The translations under genes were made by a program, and so were the position numbers. Below are positions 56,078 through 64,000 of a DNA stretch of 64,000 nt, in pieces. How positions within the stretch are numbered: the first letter of the stretch is position 1; each line of letters begins with the position of its first letter. The stretch spans positions 124,001-188,000 of the forward strand of contig JADJDM010000006.1 of assembly GCA_016702705.1 (NCBI GenBank). The letters are read 5' to 3'. The notes beneath the pieces are model-generated. The model was not told where the DNA came from. It saw only the letters and a program-made list of their open reading frames with translations, and did no database searches. The DNA is from Bacteroidota bacterium. GTDB taxonomy: Bacteria > Bacteroidota > Bacteroidia > B-17B0 > Aurantibacillaceae.

Positions 56078-57429
56078 AAATAAGAACAAGGCTTGCAATA
56101 CGATTTACTTTAATTGTATCTTCTTTACTGATACTATTTGCAAGCTCCATTTATTATTTTTCTTCATCCTATCGCAAACAAGAATTTTATTCTCGCTTAA
56201 CCGAAAAAGCAAACAACTATGCCCAACTAATTATTAAACTCGATCACTCTAATCCCGACTTAATAAAAATCATTGATAAAAACACTGCTTATTTAACAAA
56301 TGAGAACATTATTGTTTATGATACAAACAACAAATTACTTTTTAATACAATTGAGCACACAGATACATTAAGTACTTCCTTTTTAAATAAAATCAGAAAA
56401 GAAAAAGAAATAAAATACAGCATTAATAAAATAGAAGTGCTTGCTATTCGATATCAAAACGAACAGTTTCCATTTGTAGTTATTGTTTCAGCATTAGATA
56501 AAGATGGATATAATAATCTCGACAATTTAAAAATCGTATTGCTAATTGGTCTTATAATTTGTGTATTATTCACCATGTTCGCTGGTTGGTTGTATGCGGG
56601 GCAAGCATTGAGTCCAATTTTAGGTGTTATTACTCAAGTTGAAACTATTGGCGCTTCTAATCTTACACAACGCGTTAACGAAGGAAATGGAACAGATGAA
56701 ATTGCACAAATGGCCATTACATTTAACAGAATGTTGAGCCGAATTCAGTATTCGTTTGAACTACAAAAAAGCTTTGTTTCTAACTCATCTCATGAATTAA
56801 GAACACCATTAACTTCGATTACTGGGCAATTGGAAGTTGCACTTATGAGTTCAAAAACTGCAGAGGAATACAAAAGCGTCCTTGCATCCATTTTAGAAGA
56901 CATCAATAGTTTAAATAAACTTACAAATGGATTATTAGATTTAGCGCAAGCTGAAATGAACGTACTGAAATTAGAATTGAAAAAAGTAAGATTAGATGAA
57001 GTGTTATGGTCAACTCAAAACCGCATGCTAAAACGACATCCCGATTTTAAACTCAATATCAATATTCACACTTTCCTTGATGACGAATCGAAGCTTACCA
57101 TTACTGGAAGTGAGCAATTACTTAGAAGTGCAATGATTAATATAATGGAAAATGCCTGGAAGTTTTCGAAAACAAAGAAGTTAATATAGATTTCAGCGTA
57201 ACAAATGAATTTATTGAGATTTCATTTTTAGATAATGGAATAGGAATTTCACAAGAAGAAATAATAAAAATAAGTCAACCTTTTTTTAGAGCAAGTAATG
57301 CCAAATCATTTCCTGGGCATGGACTTGGACTTCCACTTAGTTATAAAATAATTGAAATCATGAAGGAGACTTTAGTATTGACTCTTAAATGAATACACCA
57401 AAATCACAATACGATTCAGTATAAAGTAA
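56074..57429 (+). CDS. Sensor histidine kinase, C-terminus broken by three single-base deletions
   Basis: Two membrane spans (about 10-30 and 153-173) enclose a periplasmic sensor of about 120 residues; a HAMP domain follows (ALSPILGVITQVETIGASNL), then the dimerisation domain with phosphoacceptor His240 in SNSSHELRTPLTSI, and the ATPase domain with N box NIMENAWKFS. The frame breaks near 57170; adding one G, then one T near 57358 and one T near 57385 restores NKEVNIDFSVTN, FLDNGIGIS, GHGLGLPLSYKIIE and the ending TKITIRFSIK at 57429. A complete kinase of about 450 residues results, partner of the adjacent regulator. Confidence 0.88.
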
Positions 57430-57515
57430 GTAATACCGATAATAACAGTAATTTTGCGTTTCAACTTTATGTTTTTAGTTTAAGAATTATTAAGTAAATT
57501 CGTAGAAATAGTAAT

Positions 57516-58396
57516 GTGATGGAAAGAGCAGAAAAAAATGAATTTTTAAATCCAAAATTATTAGAATTATTAGGTGACGAAAAAGCAATTACTAAATTAT
57601 TTTCGGAAGTAGAAAACGGGAAATACGACAAAAAAACACTCTTCGAAATTAAAATTGCTGGGATTAAATTCCCTTTATACATTAGAAGTATTAGAGCTGA
57701 TATGCAATCTTTCAATAATACTTTTATTGATCCTTATTTAGATAAAAAGGCATATTTATCGGATTCTAAGTTTGTAATTGATGCGGGTGCTAACATTGGC
57801 TTTACAGCAGTACTATTTGCAAACTGGTGGCCCAGTTGTAAAATCATAAGCATTGAACCAGATAAAGAAAATTATGAATTAGCACTAAAAAACACAGTGC
57901 ACTATCCAAACATTACTGTTATAAATGCTGGTCTTTGGAACAAAGATGCAAAACTTCGTATTGAAGCGGGTCAAGAAGATGGCTTTGTTGTAAGAGAGGT
58001 TAATGATAATTCGCAAGAAGTTAAAAATGAAAACTTAACAACTGGAATATCAATAGACCATTTACTTAGTACTACAACATCTCTCTGACTTTAAAAATGA
58101 ATATTGAAGGGAGTGAAAAAGAAATCTTTTCAGAGAATTACAAAAACTGGCTTCCAAAAACAAAATCAATGCTAATTGAATTACATGATGGAAAAAATGC
58201 AGGATGTTCAAAAGCAGTTTTTAAATCGGTAAACGAATATGATTTTGCAGTTGCAGAAACCGCGCCTTATGGTGTTTTATTTACTAAAGAGGGTGTTTAT
58301 AGAGCTTGGTACGCTAAATGGTACAAGGAAGAAATATATAATCCAAACATCAATAAAGACAGGTTTCCTACTTTTTATTTAGACAACGAAAAATAA
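57516..58396 (+). CDS. FkbM-family SAM methyltransferase, frameshifted
   Basis: The SAM-binding part is clear: KFVIDAGANIGFTAVLFANW (motif I), KIISIEPDKENYELALKNTV and ITVINAGLWNKDAKLRIEAG. The second half, with KMNIEGSEKEIF, MLIELHDGKNAGCSKAVFK and the ending RFPTFYLDNEK, is in another frame. Adding one T at AGTACTAC near 58067 gives HLLSYYNISLTLKMNIEGSE and a product of about 293 residues. FkbM enzymes O-methylate sugars or natural products. It is followed four bases later by a membrane protein gene. Confidence 0.85.
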
Positions 58397-58400
58397 ACCT

Positions 58401-59072
58401 ATGCTGTTTGCTGCTATAATCTTTATCTTAACTGTTATTATTAGTATTTTATTTCTTTATAAAGCATCCAATTCAAAAACACTACTTACTACTTTAATTA
58501 TTTGGTCAATTACTCAAAGTTTAATTGCTTACAGCGGTTTCTATCTATTAACCGACACAATTCCACCACGATTTTTATTAATGGTTGGCCCACCACTTCT
58601 TGCAATTATCCTAATCTTAACAACTAAGAATGGAAAGCGCTTCGTTAGTTCGTTCGACTTAAAAACATTAACACTTCTTCATACTGTTCGTATTCCAGTT
58701 GAACTAGTTTTATATAGTTTGTTTTTACAAAAATTAGTTCCTGAACTAATGACATTTAGTGGAAGAAACTGGGATATTCTTTCAGGTATAAGTGCGGTTT
58801 TAATTTATTTTCTTGTAATCAAAAAAGATAAAATAAACACGTCACTCGCATTAGCTTGGAATTTTATTGGTTTAGGCTTACTCTTAAATATCGTAATAAA
58901 TGCAATACTTTCTGCTCCTTTTGCATTTCAGCAATTTTCATTTGAGCAGCCTAATATTGGAGTTCTAATGTTCCCTTATAATTTACTACCAGCTGTAATT
59001 GTACCAATTGTTCTTTTCTCACATTTAATAAGTATTAAGCAATTGCTGGCAATGAAAAAACAAATTCAGTAG
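58401..59072 (+). CDS. Multi-span hypothetical membrane protein
   Basis: 223 residues with seven likely membrane spans and few charges. Recognisable patches are FYLLTDTIPPRFLLMVGPPL, LLHTVRIPVELVLYSLFLQK, TFSGRNWDILSGISAVLIYF and FEQPNIGVLMFPYNLLPAVI. The pattern recurs in Bacteroidota proteins of unknown function, as far as I recall. It lies four bases after the FkbM gene, so the two share a transcript. Confidence 0.75.
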   Translation: MLFAAIIFILTVIISILFLYKASNSKTLLTTLIIWSITQSLIAYSGFYLLTDTIPPRFLLMVGPPLLAIILILTTKNGKRFVSSFDLKTLTLLHTVRIPVELVLYSLFLQKLVPELMTFSGRNWDILSGISAVLIYFLVIKKDKINTSLALAWNFIGLGLLLNIVINAILSAPFAFQQFSFEQPNIGVLMFPYNLLPAVIVPIVLFSHLISIKQLLAMKKQIQ

Positions 59073-59093
59073 CAAAGCTTTGATTTACGCAGA

Positions 59094-59116
59094 TGTATCA
59101 ATACATTTGTGATACA
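59094..59116 (+). promoter_or_regulatory. Inverted repeat around a -7 box before the CoA-transferase gene
   Basis: TGTATCA (59094-59100) and TGATACA (59110-59116) form a 7-9-7 inverted repeat whose spacer contains the -7 box TACATTTG (59102-59109). A protein bound here would block the promoter. The ATG is at 59125. Confidence 0.55.
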
Positions 59117-59124
59117 ATCAAATT

Positions 59125-60182
59125 ATGACAAAACCATTTAAGAATTTAAAAGTTGTTGAGTTAGCATCTGTACTTGCAGGACCATCCGTAGGATTATTTT
59201 TTGCAGAACTTGGAGCAAAGGTTATTAAAATCGAAAATAAAACGACAAATGGTGATGTTACTCGCAGTTGGAAATTAGCATCTGAAAAAAACACTGATAA
59301 TACTTCGGCGTATTTTTACTCAGTTAATGTTGGCAAAACACATTTGTTTCTTGATTTAAAAAACAAAACTGATTATGCAAAGTGTATTAAAGAAATCAAA
59401 ACCGCTGATATAGTAATTACCAATTACAAAAAAGGTGATGATAAAAAATTAGGTCTCCACTACTCTGCAATTAAAAACTGAATCCTAAAATTATTTACGC
59501 AAGCATTAATGGCTTTGGTGAAGAAAGTGAGCGTGCAGCCTACGATCTAATATTACAAGCCGAATCAGGTTTTATGAGTATTAATGGTGAAAGGAATTCC
59601 AAACCGTTAAAAATGCCAGTAGCTTTAATTGATATTCTTGCAGCTCACCAATTAAAAGAAGGAATATTACTTGCTATGCTGCAACAAGCAAAAGATGGTA
59701 AAAGCAAAAAAGTAACTGTTTCTTTATTTGATTCAGCAATTGCTTCACTTGCTAACCAAGCAACAAACTGGTTAGTAGCAAAACATTTACCAGTTCAGTT
59801 AGGATCAATACATCCAAACATTGCGCCTTATGGAGAAATATTTACTACAAAAGATAAGGCACAAATTACTTTTGCAATTGGAACAGATAAGCAATTTAAA
59901 TCTTTACTTACAATCTTAAATATAGGAACTGCAATTGATACAAAACTAAGTAGCAGCAATCAATTAAGAGTAAAAAACAGATTATATATTTCTGAAGTCT
60001 TAGCGAAATCAATTTCTACTCAAAATTTCAAAACGCTTTACCATAAATGTTTGCAGGCTGATGTTCCTATTGGAAAAATTAGAAATATAAAAGAAGTAAT
60101 GGAACTACCTGAGGCAAAAGAACTACATATTAAAAACAAAAAAGCAACCACTATTAAGTCGATTGCTTTTAAAATTGATTAA
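59125..60182 (+). CDS. CaiB/BaiF family III CoA-transferase, frameshifted
   Basis: Family III CoA-transferase: start FKNLKVVELASVLAGPSVGL, FFAELGAKVIKIENKTTNGD, IVITNYKKGD and, after the break, IIYASINGFGEES and AAYDLILQAESGFMSINGER with the catalytic Asp. The frame stops at 59481; adding one A to the A5 run at 59474-59478 (ATTAAAAAACTG) gives SAIKKLNPKIIYASINGFGE and a protein of about 352 residues. It moves CoA between carboxylic acids; the substrate cannot be read from the sequence. An inverted-repeat operator precedes it and a perfect two-way terminator follows. Confidence 0.87.
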
Positions 60183-60220
60183 TCTCAAGATGCATTAATG
60201 ATTAATGCATCTTGAGATTT
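60181..60220. terminator. Bidirectional terminator between convergent genes
   Basis: AATCTCAAGATGCATTAAT (60181-60199) and its perfect complement (60201-60219) form a 19-base stem around a single G, overlapping the CoA-transferase stop and five bases from the end of the convergent VIT-protein gene. Confidence 0.85.
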
Positions 60221-60224
60221 AAAA

Positions 60225-62373
60225 TTATTGTTTAATTAATTTTACATTCTTACTTCCATTAGAAGAAACTATATTAAATATATAAATTCCCTGTGCAAGT
60301 TCCGCACCTCCTAATGTTTTTCCATTCCAATTAAACTCTAAATAATCGTCTTTGTTTACATCCGAGAAATTAAATGTATAAACAGTCTCACCAAGAATAT
60401 TGGTAATAGTAAAAATTGCATCCTTATACTTTTCTGGATTTTTCACACTTAACTTTATAGTTACATTATCATTAAATGGATTAGGATAAGATGTCATTAC
60501 AGAATCTTCAGCCAATTCTTCCAAAGAAACTAATGATGATTCATCAGCACAATCATCGCAGAATAATATTGAATCTTCTAAACAGATAAAGGCCGTATAT
60601 TTAGATAAAACTCTATTACTTAAACTTTTCGTAATAATATTTGATATAACACTATTTGTTTGAGTCTGAGCCTCCAAATCCTTAATATATAATCCGGCCC
60701 AAACCGCTTTTTGCGCTTGAATCTGCATTCTGAAAATCACTTGCTCCATATTGCAAACTTGTATTAAAAATAGTTTAGTTATAATCTCCGGAAACTATTA
60801 CGCTAAAAGGAAAAGTACCTATATACTTTCCAGTTTGCAAAATAGGTTTATTTAGATATGCTGTATTTGACTGTGCATTCAAATTATAACGTGAATGACA
60901 ATAGCCTCCAGTCATACTAGTATATAAATTAAAAGCACTAATAATTCCAGAAAGTTCGTCAAAATTTAAATTTATAACATCTGAAACAGTGTAATTATTG
61001 GATGAAGTGCCATAGTAGTAATAATTAAAAGTTCTAAAATATGAACCTTGTGTTATTGTACTTAAATTAGAATAAAAATATTCATTACCATAATAATATC
61101 TTCCGTTAATATAATTATTACTATAATTTAAATTTTGAAAATCAGCAATATAAAATGGTATATCAGGATTCATTGATCCCACAATATCATTAACCAAATT
61201 ATTTGCAACCGAACTACTTCCGTATTGATCAGCGTCAGAAAGAAGCATTATTTTTCCCGAATTACCATGAGAACCAATAAACGAAATTCCTTCACCAATT
61301 AAAGGAGATAGATTGCTATAGTCTGCCAATTGATTTGTTAAAGTAGCAAAAGCGTTTTCTATTGAGATCGAATCTCCTGGTATCCAATTTAAACTCGCTT
61401 TCTTTATCACAAAATTGGAATACATTAAATTAAATGAATCGGAAACAGACAACTGATTAATCAATTTATTTTTTAATTCATTTAACAAATTCGTTTTTGT
61501 AACATTGGTTTTAGTTTCATCATAATCAACTAAAAACACCACCTTCTTTTTAGGAACATTTGTAATGATTTCTGAAGGAAGAAGTACCATTTGATAATAA
61601 TTCTCACTTAAATCTTGATATTTATTTAAATAAACTCCATTAACCATTGGTGAATTATAAGAGAACGAAAGCGAAGAGTTATAATAACTTGATGTAATCT
61701 CTGTATATCTATAATTTCCAAATTGTGCATTCGTATATTGTTGATTAAAATTAAAAGTTGGATAGCCAACGATTTGTGGATTTTGCCATTCAGCTCCAGG
61801 CCAAGTTATAACACTTAATTTTGGTACAGTATTCAAACTTGTTGTTAAAAGTTCAGTTGGCAACTTTGCGCTTACATTTTTTTTATTCCAATCAGCGGCA
61901 ACCAAATAAGAAATTTTAACCTTACGAGTAGTACCTCCCGCCATTGGAAAAACCCTCAATTCATAATGTGTGTTACTAGTTTTTGTTAATAAAGATGGGT
62001 CTTGTCTTCTAGCTACAATACCTTCATAAATAGCAGTTGCCGACCACTTATCCATTATTCTTGCTTTAATAATAGTTGAATCGTTCAACCATAACCATGA
62101 ATCGTTAATAATAGAGTTTTCTGGCAAATCAAAATTAAAAACAACCTCTAGCGAATCATTTGATGTATAACTAGTGCCACGTGCCGAAAAAGTTAAATAC
62201 AAATCATATTGATAATAAATTCCCTTTGGCTTAATAGATAAAGTTGCTTCTTCTATTGTACCTTGGTAAGTATACCAAGAAAACCTAGGATTACCAACTC
62301 TTAAAGTATTGGCTGCGTTTACAACATTAAACGACAATGCCAACAAAACTAGAAGAACAATAACTTTTTTCAT
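60225..62373 (-). CDS. VIT/VWA-type T9SS cargo protein, disrupted near the C-terminus
   Basis: Signal peptide (VIVLLVLLALSFNVVNA), VIT domain (residues about 30-160: ATLSIKPKGIYYQYDLYLTF, MDKWSATAIYEGIVARRQDP, YELRVFPMAGGTTRKVKISY), a VWA-like domain (VVFLVDYDETKTNVTKTNLL, MLLSDADQYGSSSV), then an in-frame TAA at 60775-60777 followed in the same frame by TIFNTSLQYGASDFQNADSS, and a shift near 60725 to AVWAGLYIKDLEAQTQ. The type A sorting domain is complete: MTSYPNPFNDNVTIKLS, NILGETVYTFNFSDV, AQGIYIFNIVSSNGSKNVKL. VIT/VWA surface proteins of this type probably bind other proteins. Full product about 715 residues. Confidence 0.8.
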
Positions 62374-62560
62374 AAGATAAATTTTAAAAGATTAAACTAT
62401 TAATCTAAAAGAGGTAAGGTAGTTTAGTTCATAACAGAGCGTGGGACTCTTTTTCAAATGTAAACCTTTTCTTTCTAAATCACAAAGAAACTAAGATGTT
62501 ATTTGACGAGTGGTGAGTATTATCAGCAAAAGTAAAATAAACTCATGAATTTAATCATAA

Positions 62561-62604
62561 AAAAACCGCCCTTCCTTCGACAAGCTCAGGATGACGGGCG
62601 GTTT
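62561..62604 (-). terminator. Terminator after fabI
   Basis: AAACCGCCC (62563-62571) and GGGCGGTTT (62596-62604) form a 9-base stem; the A run on the + strand gives the reverse-strand U tract. The loop contains CCTTCGACAAGCTCAGGATG, a sequence I recall as a dispersed repeat in many bacteria. Confidence 0.75.
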
Positions 62605-62615
62605 CAATAACAAAA

Positions 62616-63440
62616 TTATTCTGTAGGAATCTTTCCTAACATTTCCATCATTTCCATGCTTACACCTGTATTGCTGTAACCACCATCATGATATAAGTTT
62701 TGCATATTAACCATACGTGTTAAATCGCTGAACATGCTAATGCAATAATCTGCGCAGCTTTCTGCACTTGCATTTCCTAATGGAGAAATATTATCTGCAT
62801 AATCGTAGAAATCACCAAAACCTTTGATGCCACTACCAGCAGTAGTTTTAGTTGGAGATTGAGAAATTGAATTTACACGTACATGATTAGATTTACCATA
62901 ATGGTAACCAAAACTACGGCAAATAGATTCTAAAACCGCTTTCGCATCTGCCATATCAGTATAAAAAGGATAGGTACGTTGTGCTGCGATATAACTTAAA
63001 GCAACAACACTTCCCCACTCATTCATTGCATCTAATTTATAAGCAACGCTTAACATTTTATGTAATGAAAGTGCAGAAATATCAATACTCTTGTTATAAA
63101 AATCGTAATTCAACTCTGTGTAAGGAATATTTTTACGAATATTTGGACTCATTCCAATACTATGTAAAACGAAATCAATTTTACCACCTAAAATCTCTTG
63201 AGACTTAGTGAATAAATTAGTTAATTCCTCAACGCTAGTGGCGTCAGCAGGAACAATTTGCGCATTAGTTAAAGCAGCTAACTTATTAATTTCGCCCATA
63301 CGCATTGCAATGGGTGCATTGGTTAAAACGATTTTTGCACCTTGTTCGTGAGCTTTTAAAGCCACTTTCCATGCAATTGAATTTTCATCTAAAGCTCCGG
63401 TAATAATTCCTCTTTTACCTGCCAATAAATTGTTACTCAT
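62616..63440 (-). CDS. fabI: Enoyl-[acyl-carrier-protein] reductase (NADH), FabI
   Basis: 274 residues. The FabI-type cofactor loop reads GIITGALDENSIAWKVALKA, followed by DFVLHSIGMSP, the catalytic Tyr-x6-Lys in YTDMADAK, and SQSPTKTTAGSGIKGFGDFY, where FabI has its substrate loop. It reduces the enoyl-ACP double bond in the last step of each fatty-acid elongation cycle. The form with MVNMQNLYHDGGYSNTGVSM at the end is that of Bacteroidota. Monocistronic with its own terminator; frame intact. Confidence 0.92.
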   Translation of the reverse strand: MSNNLLAGKRGIITGALDENSIAWKVALKAHEQGAKIVLTNAPIAMRMGEINKLAALTNAQIVPADATSVEELTNLFTKSQEILGGKIDFVLHSIGMSPNIRKNIPYTELNYDFYNKSIDISALSLHKMLSVAYKLDAMNEWGSVVALSYIAAQRTYPFYTDMADAKAVLESICRSFGYHYGKSNHVRVNSISQSPTKTTAGSGIKGFGDFYDYADNISPLGNASAESCADYCISMFSDLTRMVNMQNLYHDGGYSNTGVSMEMMEMLGKIPTE

Positions 63441-63599
63441 GTTGTGTAGTTTTTGTGAGCCACAAATTTAACATTATTAATTAAATAGATTCTGACCTAA
63501 TTTTGAGCTTATTACTCAAAAATTGTTGAATAATATCCGCTAAAAAAAAGGAATTTATGGAATATAAACACGAAATTCGCCCTTTATTAAATAAAACGT

Positions 63600-64000
63600 A
63601 TGGAATTATATTTAGACTCAGCTAATCTGAAAGAAATCGAAGAAGGTTTTAAACTTGGATTTTTAAATGGTTTAACAACTACACCAACTTTCATGCAACG
63701 TGAAGGTATAACTGATATTGATGGAACAATTGTTAAACTTTCGAAGATGGTTCCTGTGCTTCAAATCGAAGCGTTAGGAAACTCTGCTGAAGAAGTTTTA
63801 GCGGAAGCTGAGCGTCAATTAGCCCTAGGATTAGACCCTACAAAAACAGTTTTCAAAATTCCAGTTTCTTTAGAAGGAGTTAGAGCTTGTAAATTGTTGC
63901 GCGACAAAGGATATTTAGTAAATGTACATTTAGTGTACACTTTACAACAAGCATACATGGCGATGCATGCTGGAGCAACTTATGTTTGCCCACTTGTTGG
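63600..64000 (+). CDS. Transaldolase / fructose-6-phosphate aldolase-like, cut by the window end
   Basis: 133 residues of a TIM-barrel aldolase, open at the window edge. The start LYLDSANLKEIEEGFKLGFL, NGLTTTPTFMQREG and the Schiff-base Lys in TVFKIPVSLEGVRACKLL match the small TalC/FSA class (about 215-220 residues). YLVNVHLVYTLQQAYMAMHA, where most relatives have NVTLIFS-like sequence, is a variant. It exchanges three-carbon units in the pentose phosphate pathway or cleaves fructose 6-phosphate. Divergent from fabI with 159 bases between. Confidence 0.88.
   Translation, partial: MELYLDSANLKEIEEGFKLGFLNGLTTTPTFMQREGITDIDGTIVKLSKMVPVLQIEALGNSAEEVLAEAERQLALGLDPTKTVFKIPVSLEGVRACKLLRDKGYLVNVHLVYTLQQAYMAMHAGATYVCPLV

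Noticed and set aside
62572..62595. CCTTCGACAAGCTCAGG as an insertion-sequence end
   Set aside because: It is simply the loop of the fabI terminator; no transposase, target duplication or second copy is seen in the window.

Overview
The window reads as a chromosomal segment of a Bacteroidota bacterium. The evidence is several secreted proteins with type IX secretion (T9SS) C-terminal sorting signals of both type A (PNP boxes) and type B (gliding-motility form), the short Bacteroidota primary sigma factor, glutamine synthetase III, MqnA, low G+C, and -7 boxes of the form TAnnTTTG with a TTTG -33 element (clearest before rpoD). I cannot place it below phylum. No rRNA, tRNA, CRISPR array, insertion sequence or prophage was recognised.

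Layout. 1-4.5 kb: the end of an MksF-like gene, then mksE and mksB, an accessory SMC/condensin operon with no MksG/JetD nuclease visible. 4.5-8.5 kb: an accessory patch with an XRE regulator divergent from a FISUMP lipoprotein, small unknown genes, a HigBA toxin-antitoxin pair and a DUF2238 membrane protein. 8.7-15.8 kb: two large T9SS cargo genes, one broken at about nine places and one with a cut-off sorting domain, around an S1/P1 nuclease, a VF530 protein and an NTF2-like protein. 15.9-21.3 kb: envelope genes lptD and a Zn amidase, divergently transcribed, then a di-haem cytochrome c peroxidase. 21.4-26.5 kb: M61 peptidase, LytS-type kinase, LytTR regulator, outer-membrane protein. 26.5-29.4 kb: a reverse-strand group with a DUF1653 protein, RsmI-like methyltransferase, SirB1-type protein and nucleoside phosphorylase. 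29.5-35.1 kb: CUB-domain T9SS cargo, a universal stress protein and a large type B cargo. 35.3-39.4 kb: gapA, rpoD and a DegP-type protease, all on the reverse strand. 39.5-47.1 kb: EI24 protein, mqnA, TPR/PD40 protein, surE, lpxB, SpoIID-like protein. 47.2-49.4 kb: a tight four-gene operon (SRPBCC, TIGR03643, SDR, flavin reductase) behind striking paired palindromes. 49.5-52.4 kb: DUF1579-like protein and glnN. 52.4-53.9 kb: a degenerate AbiEii gene and a gene-poor stretch of different composition. 53.9-64 kb: YitT protein, an OmpR-type two-component pair, FkbM methyltransferase, CoA-transferase, VIT-domain T9SS protein, fabI and the start of a transaldolase-like gene.

The main caution is that at least fifteen genes, including gapA, surE and lpxB, carry a frameshift or in-frame stop. 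Nearly every frameshift can be undone by one base, most often an added base in a short mononucleotide run. This looks like residual indel error in a long-read assembly more than gene decay, although the 8.7-11.7 kb gene and the AbiEii gene may really be broken. Coordinates for such genes span the whole reconstructed reading frame.

Genes that plausibly work together: mksF-mksE-mksB; higB-higA; lptD, lpxB and fabI in outer-membrane lipid biogenesis; the M61 peptidase with the LytS/LytTR pair; and the 47.2-49.4 kb operon, whose relatives I recall beside photolyase/cryptochrome genes in Bacteroidota.
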